A stretch of DNA of 64,000 nt from Taudactylus pleione. Its lineage: Eukaryota; Chordata; Amphibia; Anura; Myobatrachidae. The stretch covers positions 1 through 64,000 of the forward strand of contig JAUIMM010002292.1 of the NCBI GenBank assembly GCA_031769625.1, in the 5' to 3' direction. Of the stretch, positions 1-14,459 are shown in pieces. How positions within the stretch are numbered: position 1 is the first letter of the stretch; every line of letters starts with the position of its first letter. A program made the position numbers and the translations under genes. The notes under the pieces are model-generated. The model was not told the DNA's origin. It did not search any database and saw only the letters and a program-made list of their open reading frames with translations.

Positions 1-3000
1 CAAATGTGATGTGAAATGGTTTTTCTCCCATGTTGCGTTTGAGAGAAAACAGCAAATGCACGTTTTAGGCCAAAATGCATTGAAAGCAATGGAAATAACA
101 AAAGTTCAAACTTGTGATATCTCCTCTTGTAGCAAACACAGACAGCTCAAAATTTCACTGGATGTGTTGAAGACCAAGACCCACAAATGTGATGTGAAAT
201 GTTTTTTCTCCCATGTTGCGTTTAAGAGAAAACAGCAAATGCACGTTTTAGGCCAAAATGCATTGAAAGCAATGGAAAACAACAAAAGCGGCATACTTTG
301 TGTTATCTCCTCTTGTAGCAAACACAGACAGCTCAAAATTTCACTGGATGTGTTGAAGAACCAAGAACCCACAAATGTGATGTGAAATGTTTTTTCTCCC
401 ATGCTGCGTTTAAGAGAAAACAGCAAATGCAAGTTTTAGGCCAAAATGCATTGAATGCAATGGAAATAACAAAAGCGCATACTTTGTGATATCTCCTCTT
501 GTAAGCAAACAGAGACAGCTCAAAATTTCACTGGATGTGTTGAAGACCAAGACCCAGCAAATGTGATGTGAAATGGTTTTTCTCCCATGTTGCGTTTAAG
601 AGAAAACAGCAAATGCAAGTTTAGGCCAAATGCATTGAAAGCAATGAAATAACAAAAGTTCAAACTTTGTGATATCTGCCTCTGTAGCAAACACAGACAG
701 CTCAAAATTTCACTGGATGTGTGAAGACCAAGACCCACAAATGTGATGTGAAATGGGTTTGTTCTCCCATGTTGCATTTAAGAGAAAACAGCAAATGCAC
801 GTTTTAGGCCAAAATGCATTGAAAGCAATGGAAACAACAAAACGCATACTTTGTGATATCTCCTCTTGTAGCAAACACAGACAGCTCAAAACTGGATGTG
901 TTGAAGACCAAGACCCACAAATGTGATGTGAAAATGTTTTTTCTCCCATGTTGCGTTTAAGAGAAAACAGCAAATGCACGTTTTAGGCCAAAATGCATTG
1001 AAAGCAATGGAAACAACAAAAGCGCATACTTTGTGTTTATCTCCTCTTGTAGCAAACACAGACAGCTCAAAATTTCACTGGATGTGTTGAAGACCAAAAC
1101 CCACAAATGTGATGTGAAATGTTTTTTCTCCCATGCTGCATTTAAGGAGAAAACAGCAAATGCAAGTTTAGGCCAAAATGCATTGAATGCATGGAAATAA
1201 CAAAAGCGCATACTTGTGTGATAATCTCCTCTTGTAGCAAACAGAGACAGCTCAAAATTTCACTGGATGTGTTGAAGACCAAGACCCACAAATGTGATGT
1301 GAAATGGTTTTTCTCCCATGTTGCGTTTAAGAGAAAACAGCAAATGCAAGTTTTAGGCCAAAATGCATTGAAAGCAATGGAAATAACATAAGTTCAAACT
1401 TTGTGATATCTCCTCTTGTAGCAAACACAGACAGCTCAAAATTTCACTGGATGTGTTGAAGACCAAGACCCACAAATGTGATGTGAAATGGTTTTTTCTC
1501 CCATGTTGCATTTAAGAGAAAACAGCAAATGCACGTTTTAGGCCAAAATGCATTGAAAGCAATGGAAATAACAAAAGTTCAAACTTTTGTGATATCTCCT
1601 CTTGTAGCAAACACAGACAGCTCAAAATTTCACTGGATGTGTTGAAGACCAAGACCCACAAATGTGATGTGAAATGGTTTTTTCTCCCATGTTGCGTTTA
1701 AGAGAAAACAGCAAATGCACGTTTTAGGCCAAAATGCATTGAAAGCAATGGAAACAACAAAAGCGCATACTTTGTGTTATCTCCTCTTGTAGCATAACAC
1801 AGACAGCTCAAAATTTCACTGGATGTGTTGAAGACCAAGAACCCACAAATGTGATGTGAAATGTTTTTTCTCCCATGCTGCGTTTAAGAGAAAACAGCAA
1901 ATGCAAGTTATAGGCCAAAATGCATTGAATGCAATGGAAATAACAAAGCGCATACTTTGTGATATCTCCTCTTGTAGCAAACAGAGACAGCTCAAAATTT
2001 CACTGGATGTGTTGAAGACCAAGACCCACAAATGTGATGTGAAATGTTTTTTCTCCCATGTTTGCGTTTAAGAGAAAACAGCAAATGCAAGTTTTAGGCC
2101 AAAATGCATTGAAAGCAATGGAAATAACAAAAGTTCAAACTTTGTGATATCTCCTCATGTAGCAAACACAGACAGCTCAAAATTTCACTGGATGTGTTGA
2201 AGACCAAGACCCACAAATGTGATGTGAAATGGTTTTTCTCCCATGTTGCATTTAAGAGAAAACAGCAAATGCACGTTTTAGGCCAAAATGCATTGAAAGC
2301 AATGGAAACAACAAAAGCGCATACTTTGTGATATCTCCTCTTGTAGCAAACACAGACAGCTCCAACATTTCACTGATGTGTTGAAGACCAAGACCAACAA
2401 ATGTGATGTGAAATGGTTTTTCTCCCATGTTGCGTTTAAGAGAAAACAGCAAATGCACGTTTTAGGCCAAAATGCATTGAAAGCAATGGAAATAACAAAA
2501 GTTCAAACTTTGTGATATCTCCTCTTGTAGCAAACACAGACAGCTCAAAATTTCACTGGATGTGTTGAAGACCAAGACCCACAAATGTGATGTGAAATGT
2601 TTTTCTCCATGTTGCGTTTAAGAGAAAAACAGCAAATGCACGTTTTAGGCCAAAATGCATTGAAAGCAATGGAAACAACAAAACGCATACTTTGTGTTAT
2701 CTCCTCTTGTAGCAAACACAGACAGCTCAAAATTTCACTGGATGTGTTGAAGACCAAACCCACAAATGTGATGTGAAATGTTTTTTCTCCCATGCTGCGT
2801 TTAAGAGAAAACAGCAAATGCAAGTTTTAGGCCAAAATGCATTGAATGCAATGGAAATAACAAAAGCGCATACTTTGTGATATCTCCTCTTGTAGCAAAC
2901 AGAGACAGCTCAAAATTTCACTGGATGTGTTGAAGACCAAGACCCACAAATGTGATGTGAAATGGTTTTTTCTCCCATGTTGCGTTTAAGAGAAAACAGC

Positions 3001-6000
3001 AAATGCAAGTTTTAGGCCAAAATGCATTGAAAGCAATGGAAATAACAAAAGTTCAAACTTTGGTGATATCTCCTCTTGTAGGCAAACAGCAGACAGCTCA
3101 AAATTTCACTGGATGTGTTGAAGACCAAGACCCACAAATGTGATGTGAAATGGTTTTTCTCCATGTTGCAGTTTAAGAGAAAACAGCAAATGCACGTTTT
3201 AGGCCAAAATGCATTGAAAGCAATGAAAATACAAAAGCGCATACTTTGTGATATCTCCTCTTGTAGCAAACACAGACAGCTCAAAATTTCACTGGATGTG
3301 TTGAAGACCAAGACCCACAAATGTGATGTGAAATGGTTTTTCTCCATGTTGCGTTTAAGAGAAAACAGCAAATGCACGTTTTAGGCCAAATGCATTGAAA
3401 GCAATGGAAACACAAAAGCGCATACTTTGTGTTATCTCCTCTTGTAGCAAACACAGACAGCTCAAAATTTCACTGGATGTGTTGAAGACCAAAACCCACA
3501 AATGTGATGTGAAATGGTTTTTCTCCCATGTTGCGTTAAGAGAAAACAGCAAATGCACGTTTTAGGCCAAAATGCATTGAAAGCAATGGAAACAACAAAA
3601 GCGCATACTTTGTGTTATCTCCTCTTGTAGCAAACACAGACAGCTCAAAATTTCACTGATGTGTTGAAGACCAAAACCCATAAATGTGATGTGAAATGGT
3701 TTTTTCTCCCATGCTGCGTTTTAAGAGAAACAGCAAATGCAAGTTTTAGGCCAAAATGCATTGAATGCAATGGAAATAACAAAAGCGCATACTTTGTGAT
3801 ATCTCCTCTTGTAGCAAACAGAGACAGCTCAAAATTCACTGGATGTGTTGAAGACCAAGACCCACAAATGTGATGTGAAATGGTTTTTCTCCCATGTTGC
3901 GTTTAAGAGAAAACAGCAAATGCAAGTTTTAGGCCAAAATGCATTGAAAGCAATGGAAATAACAAAAGTTCAAAACTTTGTGATATCTCCTCTTGTAGCA
4001 AACACAGACAGCTCAAAATTTCACTGGATGTGTTGAAGACCAAGACCCACAAATGTGATGTGAAATGGTTTTTCTCCCATGTTGCGTTTAAGAGAGAAAA
4101 CAGCAAATGCACGTTTTAGGCCAAAATGCATTGAAAGCAATGGAAACAACAAAAGCGCATACTTTGTGTTATCTCCTCTTGTAGCAAACACAGACAGCTC
4201 AAAATTTCACTGGATGTGTTGAAGACCAAGACCCACAAATGTGATGTGAAATGGTTTTTCTCCCATGCTGCGTTTAAGAGAAAACAGTAAATGCAAGTTT
4301 TAGGCCAAAATGCATTGAATGCAATGGAAATAACAAAAGCGTCATACTTTGTGATATCTCCTCTTGTAGCAAACAGAGACAGCTCAAAATTTCACTGGAT
4401 GTGTTGAAGACCAAGACCCACAAATGTGATGTGAAATGGTTTTTCTCCCATGTTGCGTTTAAGAGAAAACAGCAAATGCAAGTTTTAGGCCAAAATGCAT
4501 TGAAAGCAATGGAAATAACAAAAGCTCAAACTTTGTGATATCTCCTCTTGTAGCAAACACAGACAGCTCAAAATTTCACTGGATGTGTTGAAGACCAAGA
4601 CCCACAAATGTGATGTGAAATGGTTTTTCTCCCATGTTGCAGTTTAAGAGAAAACAGCAAATGCACGTTTTAGGCCAAAATGCATTGAAAGCAATGAAAC
4701 AACAAAAGCGCATACTTTGTGATATCTCCTCTTGTAGCAAACACAGACAGCTCAAAATTTCACTGGATGTGTTGAAGACCAAGACCCACAAATGTGATGT
4801 GAAATGGTTTTTCCTCCCATGTTGCGTTTAAGAGAAAACAGCAAATGCACGTTTTAGGCCAAAATGCATTGAAAGCAATGGAAACAACAAAAGCACATAC
4901 TTTTGTGTTATCTCCTCTTGTAGCAAACACAGACAGCTCAAAATTTCACTGGATGTGTTGAAGACCAAGAACCCACAAATGTGATGTGAAATGGTTTTTC
5001 TCCCATGTTGCGTTTAAGAGAAAACAGGAAATGCTCGTTTTAGGCCAAAATGCATTGAAAGCAATGGAAAACAACAAAAGCGCATACTTTGTGATATCTC
5101 CTCTTGTAGCAAACACAGACAGCTCAAAATTTCACTGGATGTGTTGAAGACCAAGACCCACAAATGTGATGTGAAATGGTTTTTCTCCCATGTTGCGTTT
5201 AAGAGAAAACAGCAAATGCAAGTTTTAGGGCCAAAATGCATTGAAAGCAATGGAAATAACAAAAGTCGCAAACTTTGTGATATCTCCTCTTGTAGCAAAC
5301 ACAGACAGCTCAAAATTTCACTGGATGTGTTGAAGACCAAGACCCACAAATGTGATGTGAAATGGTTTTTCTCCCATGTTGCGTTTAAGAGAAAACAGCA
5401 AATGCACGTTTTAGGCCAAAATGCATTGAAAGCAATGAAAACAACAAAAGCGCATACTTTGTGATATCTCCTCTTGTAGCAAACACAGACAGCTCAAAAT
5501 TTCACTGGATGTGTTGAAGACCAAGACCCACAAATGTGATGTGAAATGGTTTTTCTCCCATGTTGCGTTTAAGAGAAAACAGCAAATGCACGTTTTAGGC
5601 AAAATGCATTGAAAGCAATGAAAACAACAAAAGCGCATACTTTGTGATATCTCCTCTTGTAGCAAACACAGACAGCTCAAAATTTCACTGGATGTGTTGA
5701 AGACCAAGACCCACAAATGTGATGTGAAATGGTTTTTCTCCCATGTTGCGTTTAAGAGAAAACAGCAAATGCACGTTTTAGGCCAAAAATGCATTGAAAG
5801 CAATGAAAACAACAAAAGCGCATACTTTTGTGATATCTCCTCTTGTAGCAAACACAGACAGCTCAAAATTTCACTGGATGTGTTGAAGACCAAGACCCAC
5901 AAATGTGATGTGAAATGGTTTTTCTCCCATGTTGCGTTTAAGAGAAAACAGCAATATGCACGTTTTAGGCCAAAATGCATTGAAAGCAATGAAAACAACA

Positions 6001-7480
6001 AAAGCGCATACTTTGTGATATCTCCTCTTGTAGCAAACACAGACAGCTCAAAATTTCACTGGATGTGTTGAAGACCAAACCCACAAATGTGATGTGAAAT
6101 GGTTTTTCTCCCATGTTGCGTTTAAGAGAAAACAGCAAATGCAAGTTTTAGGCCAAAATGCATTGAAAGCAATGGAAAACAACAAAAGCGCATACTTTGT
6201 GATATCTCCTCTTGTAGCAAACACAGACAGCTCAAAATTTCACTGGATGTGTTGAAGACCAAGACCCACAAATGTGATGTGAAATGGTTTTTCTCCCATG
6301 TTGCGTTTAAGAGAAAACAGCAATGCAAGTTTTAGGCCCAAATGCATTGAAAGCAATGGAAATAACAAAAGCGCATACTTTGTGATATCTCCTCTTGTAG
6401 CAAACACAGACAGCTCAAAATTTCACTGGATGTGTTGAAGACCAAGACCCACAAATGTGATGTGAAATGGTTTTTCTCCATGTTGCGTTTAGAGAAAACA
6501 GCAAATGCACGTTTTTAGGCCAAAATGCATTGAAAGCAATGGAAACACAAAAGCGCATACTTTGTGTTATCTCCTCTTGTAGCAAACACAGACAGCTCAA
6601 AATTTCACTGGATGTGTTGAAGACCAAGACCCACAAATGTGATGTGAAATGGTTTTTCTCCCATGTTGCGTTTAAGAGAAAACAGCAAATGCACGTTTTA
6701 GGCCAAAATGCATTGAAAGCAATGGAAACAACAAAAGCGCATACTTTGTGTTATCTCTTCTTGTAGCAAACACAGACAGCTCAAAATTTCACTGGATGTG
6801 TTGAAGACCAAAACCCACAAATGTGATGTGAAATGGTTTTTCTCCCATGTTGCGTTTAAGAGAAAACAGCAAATGCACGTTTTAGGGCCAAAATGCATTG
6901 AAAGCAATGGAAACAACAAAAGCGCATACTTTGTGTTATCTCCTCTTGTAGCAAACACAGACAGCTCAAAATTTCACTGGATGTGTTGAAGACCAAAACC
7001 CACAAATGTGATGTGAAATGGTTTTTCTCCCATGCTGCGTTTAAGAGAAAACAGCAAATGCAAGTTTTAGGCCAAAATGCATTGAATGCAATGGAAATAA
7101 CAAAAGCGCATACTTTGTGATATCTCCTCTTGTAGCAAACAGAGACAGCTCAAAATTTCACCTGGATGTGTTGAAGACCAAGACCCACAAATGTGATGTG
7201 AAATGGTTTTTCTCCCATGTTGCATTTAAGAGAAAACAGCAAATGCAAGTTTTAGGCCAAAATGCATTGAAAGCAATGGAAATAACAAAAGTTCAAACTT
7301 TGTGATATCTCCTCTTGTAGCAAACACAGACAGCTCAAAATTTCACTGGATGTGTTGAAGACCAAGACCCACAAATGTGATGTGAAATGGTTTTTCTCCC
7401 CATGTTGCGTTTAAGAGAAAACAGCAAATGCACGTTTTAGGCCAAAATGCATTGAAAGCAATGAAAACAACAAAACGCGT
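1..7480. repeat. Irregular, indel-rich left block of the satellite array
   Basis: Nearly every monomer here carries one or more 1-bp insertions or deletions. Examples are CCAAATGCATT with one A lost near 625, ATCTGCCTCTGTAG near 677, a 5-bp loss in CTCAAAACTGG near 888, and TTTAAGAGAGAAAAC near 4090. Many lie in homopolymers. A linked subtype (GCTGCG, TTGAATGCAATGG, CAGAGACAG) recurs in this block. From about 7.5 kb rightward such indels become rare. The block may be an older, more diverged array margin or a poorly polished part of a long-read assembly. The homopolymer bias favours the second, but both may contribute. Confidence 0.7.
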
Positions 7481-9549
7481 ATACTTTGTGATATCTCCTC
7501 TTGTAGCAAACACAGACAGCTCAAAATTTCACTGGATGTGTTGAAGACCAAGACCCACAAATGTGATGTGAAATGGTTTTTCTCCCATGTTGCGTTTAAG
7601 AGAAAACAGCAAATGCACGTTTTAGGCCAAAATGCATTGAAAGCAATGGAAATAACAAAAGCGCATACTTTGTGATATCTCCTCTTGTAGCAAACACAGA
7701 CAGCTCAAAATTTCACTGGATGTGTTGAAGACCAAGACCCACAAATGTGATGTGAAATGGTTTTTCTCCCATGTTGCGTTTAAGAGAAAACAGCAAATGC
7801 ACGTTTTAGGCCAAAATGCATTGAAAGCAATGAAAACAACAAAAGCGCATACTTTGTGATATCTCCTCTTGTAGCAAACACAGACAGCTCAAAATTTCAC
7901 TGGATGTGTTGAAGACCAAGACCCACAAATGTGATGTGAAATGGTTTTTCTCCCATGTTGCGTTTAAGAGAAAACAGCAAATGCACGTTTTAGGCCAAAA
8001 TGCATTGAAAGCAATGGAAACAACAAAAGTGCATTCTTTGTGTTATCTCCTCTTGTAGCAAACACAGACAGCTCAAAATTTCACTGGATGTGTTGAAGAC
8101 CAAAACCCACAAATGTGATGTGAAATGGTTTTTCTCCCATGTTGCGTTTAAGAGAAAACAGCAAATGCAAGTTTTAGGCCAAAATGCATTGAAAGCAATG
8201 GAAATAACAAAAGCGCATACTTTGTGATATCTCCTCTTGTAGCAAACACAGACAGCTCAAAATTTCACTGGATGTGTTGAAGACCAAGACCCACAAATGT
8301 GATGTGAAATGGTTTTTCTCCCATGTTGCGTTTGAGAGAAAACAGCAAATGCACGTTTTAGGCCAAAATGCATTGAAAGCAATGGAAACACAAAAGCGCA
8401 TACTTTGTGTTATCTCCTCATGTAGCAAACACAGACAGCTCAAAATTTCACTGGATGTGTTGAAGACCAAGACCCACAAATGTGATGTGAAATGGTTTTT
8501 CTCCCATGTTACTTTTAAGAGAAAACAGCAAATGCATGTTTTAGGCCAAAATGCATTGAAAGCAATGGAAACAACAAAAGCGCATACTTTGTGTTATCTC
8601 CTCTTGTAGCAAACACAGACAGCTCAAAATTTCACTGGATGTGTTGAAGACCAAAACCCACAAATGTGATGTGAAATGGTTTTTCTCCCATGTTGCGTTT
8701 AAGAGAAAACAGCAAATGCAAGTTTTAGGCCAAAATGCATTGAAAGCAATGGAAATAACAAAAGCGCATACTTTGTGATATCTCCTCTTGTAGCAAACAC
8801 AGACAGCTCAAAATTTCACTGGATGTGTTGAAGACCAAGACCCACAAATGTGATGTGAAATGGTTTTTCTCCCATGTTGCGTTTGAGAGAAAACAGCAAA
8901 TGCACGTTTTAGGCCAAAATGCATTGAAAGCAATGGAAACACAAAAGCGCATACTTTGTGTTATCTCCTCTTGTAGCAAACACAGACAGCTCAAAATTTC
9001 ACTGGATGTGTTGAAGACCAAAACCCACAAATGTGATGTGAAATGGTTTTTCTCCCATGTTGCGTTTAAGAGAAAACAGCAAATGCACGTTTTAGGCCAA
9101 AATGCATTGAAAGCAATGGAAACAACAAGAGCGCATACTTTGTGTTATCTCCTCTTGTAGCAAACACAGACAGCTCAAAATTTCACTGGATGTGTTGAAG
9201 ACCAAAACCCACAAATGTGATGTGAAATGGTTTTTCTCCCATGTTGCGTTTAAGAGAAAACAGCAAATGCAAGTTTTAGGCCAAAATGCATTGAAAGCAA
9301 TGGAAATAACAAAAGCGCATACTTTGTGATATCTCCTCTTGTAGCAAACACAGACAGCTCAAAATTTCACTGGATGTGTTGAAGACCAAGACCCACAAAT
9401 GTGATGTGAAATGGTTTTTCTCCCATGTTGCGTTTGAGAGAAAACAGCAAATGCACGTTTTAGGCCAAAATGCATTGAAAGCAATGGAAACAACAAGAGC
9501 GCATACTTTGTGTTATCTCCTCTTGTAGCAAACACAGACAGCTCAAAAT

Positions 9550-12500
9550 TTCACTGGATGTGTTGAAGACCAAGACCCACAAATGTGATGTGAAATGGTT
9601 TTTCTCCCATGCTGCGTTTAAGAGAAAACAGCAAATGCACGTTTTAGGCCAAAATGCATTGAAAGCAATGAAAACAACAAAAGTGCATACTTTGTGATAT
9701 CTCCTCTTGTAGCAAACACAGACAGCTCAAAATTTCACTGGATGTGTTGAAGACCAAGACCCACAAATGTGATGTGAAATGGTTTTTCTCCCATGTTGCG
9801 TTTAAGAGAAAACAGCAAATGCTCGTTTTAGGCCAAAATGCATTGAAAGCAATGAAAACAACAAAAGTGCATACTTTGTGATATCTCCTCTTGTAGCAAA
9901 CACAGACAGCTCAAAATTTCACTGGATGTGTTGAAGACCAAGACCCACAAATGTGATGTGAAATGGTTTTTCTCCCATGTTGCGTTTAAGAGAAAACAGC
10001 AAATGCAAGTTTTAGGCCAAAATGCATTGAAAGCAATGGAAATAACAAAAGCGCATACTTTGTGATATCTCCTCTTGTAGCAAACACAGACAGCTCAAAA
10101 TTTCACTGGATGTGTTGAAGACCAAGACCCACAAATGTGATGTGAAATGGTTTTTCTCCCATGTTGCGTTTAAGAGAAAACAGCAAATGCATGTTTTAGG
10201 CCAAAATGCATTGAAAGCAATGAAAACAACAAAAGCGCATACTTTGTGATATCTCCTCTTGTAGCAAACACAGACAGCTCAAAATTTCACTGGATGTGTT
10301 GAAGACCAAGACCCACAAATGTGATGTGAAATGGTTTTTCTCCCATGTTGCGTTTAAGAGAAAACAGCAAATGCACGTTTTAGGCCAAAATGCATTGAAA
10401 GCAATGGAAACAACAAAAGCGCATACTTTGTGTTATCTCCTCTTGTAGCAAACACAGACAGCTCAAAATTTCACTGGATGTGTTGAAGACCAAAACCCAC
10501 AAATGGGATGTGAAATGGTTTTTCTCCCATGTTGCGTTTAAGAGAAAACAGCAAATGCAAGTTTTAGGCCAAAATGCATTGAAAGCAATGGAAATAACAA
10601 AAGTTCAAACTTTGTGATATCTCCTCTTGTAGCAAACACAGACAGCTCAAAATTTCACTGGATGTGTTGAAGACCAAGACCCACAAATGTGATGTGAAAT
10701 GGTTTTTCTCCCATGTTGCGTTTAAGAGAAAACAGCAAATGCACGTTTTAGGCCAAAATGCATTGAAAGCAATGGAAACAACAAAAGCGCATTCTTTGTG
10801 TTATCTCCTCTTGCAGCAAACACAGACAGCTCAAAATTTCACTGGATGTGTTGAAGACCAAAACCCACAAATGTGATGTGAAATGGTTTTTCTCCCATGT
10901 TGCGTTTAAGAGAAAACAGCAAATGCAAGTTTTAGGCCAAAATGCATTGAAAGCAATGGAATTAACAAAAGCGCATACTTTGTGATATCTCCTCTTGTAG
11001 CAAACACAGACAGCTCAAAATTTCACTGGATGTGTTGAAGACCAAGACCCACAAATGTGATGTGAAATGGTTTTTCTCCCATGTTGCGTTTGAGAGAAAA
11101 CAGCAAATGCACGTTTTAGGCCAAAATGCATTGAAAGCAATGGAAACACAAAAGCGCATACTTTGTGTTATCTCCTCATGTAGCAAACACAGACAGCTCA
11201 AAATTTCACTGGATGTGTTGAAGACCAAGACCCACAAATGTGATGTGAAATGGTTTTTCTCCCATGTTACGTTTAAGAGAAAACAGCAAATGCACGTTTT
11301 AGGCCAAAATGCATTGAAAGCAATGGAAACAACAAAAGCGCATACTTTGTGTTATCTCCTCTTGTAGCAAACACAGACAGCTCAAAATTTCACTGGATGT
11401 GTTGAAGACCAAAACCCACAAATGTGATGTGAAATGGTTTTTCTCCCATGTTGCGTTTAAGAGAAAACAGCAAATGCAAGTTTTAGGCCAAAATGCATTG
11501 AAAGCAATGGAAATAACAAAAGCGCATACTTTGTGATATCTCCTCTTGTAGCAAACACAGACAGCTCAAAATTTCACTGGATGTGTTGAAGACCAAAACC
11601 CACAAATGTGATGTGAAATGGTTTTTCTCCCATGTTGCGTTTAAGAGAAAACAGCAAATGCACGTTTTAGGCCAAAATGCATTGAAAGCAATGGAAACAA
11701 CAAAAGCGCATACTTTGTGTTATCTCCTCTTGTAGCAAACACAGACAGCTCAAAATTTCACTGGATATGTTGAAGACCAAAACCCACAAATGTGATGTGA
11801 AATGGTTTTTCTCCCATGCTGCGTTTAAGAGAAAACAGCAAATGCAAGTTTTAGGCCAAAATGCATTGAAAGCAATGGAAATAACAAAAGCGCATACTTT
11901 GTGATATCTCCTCTTGTAGCAAACACAGACACCTCAAAATTTCACTGGATGTGTTGAAGACCAAGACCCACAAATGTGATGTGAAATGGTTTTTCTCCCA
12001 TGTTGCGTTTAAGAGAAAACAGCAAATGCACGTTTTAGGCCAAAATGCATTGAAAGCAATGAAAACAACAAAAATGCATACTTTGTGATATCTCCTCTTG
12101 TAGCAAACACAGACAGCTCAAAATTTCACTGGATGTGTTGAAGACCAAGACCCACAAATGTGATGTGAAATGGTTTTTCTCCCATGCTGCGTTTAAGAGA
12201 AAACAGCAAATGCACGTTTTAGGCCAAAATGCATTGAAAGCAATGAAAACAACAAAAGTGCATACTTTGTGATATCTCCTCTTGTAGCAAACACAGACAG
12301 CTCAAAATTTCACTGGATGTGTTGAAGACCAAGACCCACAAATGTGATGTGAAATGGTTTTTCTCCCATGTTGCGTTTAAGAGAAAACAGCAAATGCTCG
12401 TTTTAGGCCAAAATGCATTGAAAGCAATGAAAACAACAAAAGTGCATACTTTGTGATATCTCCTCTTGTAGCAAACACAGACAGCTCAAAATTTCACTGG

Positions 12501-13320
12501 ATGTGTTGAAGACCAAAACCCACAAATGTGATGTGAAATGGTTTTTCTCCCATGTTGCGTTTAAGAGAAAACAGCAAATGCAAGTTTTAGGCCAAAATGC
12601 ATTGAAAGCAATGGAAATATCAAAAGCGCATACTTTGTGATATCTCCTCTTGTAGCAAACACAGACAGCTCAAAATTTCACTGGATGTTTTGAAGACCAA
12701 GACCCACAAATGTGATGTGAAATGGTTTTTCTCCCATGTTGCGTTTAAGAGAAAACAGCAAATGCACGTTTTAGGCCAAAATGCATTGAAAGCAATGAAA
12801 ACAACAAAAGCACATACTTTGTGATATCTCCTCTTGTAGCAAACACAGACAGCTCAAAATTTCACTGGATGTGTTGAAGACCAAGACCCACAAATGTGAT
12901 GTGAAATGGTTTTTCTCCCATGTTGCGTTTAAGAGAAAACAGCAAATGCACGTTTTAGGCCAAAATGCATTGAAAGCAATGGAAACAACAAAAGCGCATA
13001 CTTTGTGTTATCTCCTCTTGTAGCAAACACAGACAGCTCAAAATTTCACTGGATGTGTTGAAGACCAAAACCCACAAATGGGATGTGAAATGGTTTTTCT
13101 CCCATGTTGCGTTTAAGAGAAAACAGCAAATGCAAGTTTTAGGACAAAATGCATTGAAAGCAATGGAAATAACAAAAGTTCAAACTTTGTGATATCTCCT
13201 CTTGTAGCAAACACAGACAGCTCAAAATTTCACTGGATGTGTTGAAGACCAAGACCCACAAATGTGATGTGAAATGGTTTTTCTCCCATGTTGCATTTAA
13301 GAGAAAACAGCAAATGCACG
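9550..13320. repeat. Duplication of a ~14-monomer segment (offset 2575 bp)
   Basis: Rare markers repeat at one constant offset of 2575 bp (14 x 184 minus 1). GCTGCG is at 9611 and 12186, AAATGCTCG at about 9818 and 12393, the rare AAATGGGATG at about 10501 and 13076, and AAGTTCAAAC at 10601 and 13176. The match begins near 9.55/12.13 kb and ends near 10.75/13.32 kb, so the copied stretch is about 1.2 kb and the copy starts lie 14 monomers apart. Confidence 0.8.
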
Positions 13321-14459
13321 TTTTAGGCCAAAATGCATTGAAAGCAATGGAAAACAACAAAAGCGCATACTTTGTGATATCTCCTCTTGTAGCAAACACA
13401 GACAGCTCAAAATTTCACTGGATGTGTTGAAGACCAAGACCCACAAATGTGATGTGAAATGGTTTTTCTCCCATGTTGCGTTTGAGAGAAAACAGCAAAT
13501 GCACGTTTTAGGCCAAAATGCATTGAAAGCAATGGAAACACAAAAGCGCATACTTTGTGTTATCTCCTCTTGTAGCAAACACAGACAGCTCAAAATTTCA
13601 CTGGATGTGTTGAAGACCAAAACCCACAAATGTGATGTGAAATGGTTTTTCTCCCATGTTGCGTTTAAGAGAAAACAGCAAATGCACGTTTTAGGCCAAA
13701 ATGCATTGAAAGCAATGGAAACAACAAAAGCGCATACTTTGTGTTATCTCCTCTTGTAGCAAACACAGACAGCTCAAAATTTCACTGGATGTGTTGAAGA
13801 CCAAAACCCACAAATGTGATGTGAAATGGTTTTTCTCCCATGCTGCGTTTAAGAGAAAACAGCAAATGCAAGTTTTAGGCCAAAATGCATTGAATGCAAT
13901 GGAAATAACAAAAGCACATACTTTGTGATATCTCCTCTTGTAGCAAACAGAGACAGCTCAAAATTTCACTGGATGTGTTGAAGACCAAGACCCACAAATG
14001 TGATGTGAAATGGTTTTTCTCCCATGTTGCGTTTAAAAGAAAACAGCAAATGCAAGTTTTAGGCCAAAATGCATTGAAAGCAATGGAAATAACAAAAGTT
14101 CAAACTTTGTGATATCTCCTCTTGTAGCAAACACAGACAGCTCAAAATTTCACTGGATGTGTTGAAGACCAAGACCCACAAATGTGATGTGAAATGGTTT
14201 TTCTCCCATGTTGCATTTAAGAGAAAACAGCAAATGCACGTTTTAGGCCAAAATGCATTGAAAGCAATGGAAACAACAAAAGCGCATACTTTGTGATATC
14301 TCCTCTTGTAGCAAACACAGACAGCTCAAAATTTCACTGGATGTGTTGAAGACCAAGACCCACAAATGTGATGTGAAATGGTTTTTCTCCCATGTTGCGT
14401 TTAAGAGAAAACAGCAAATGCAAGTTTTAGGCCAAAATGCATTGAAAGCAATGAAAACA

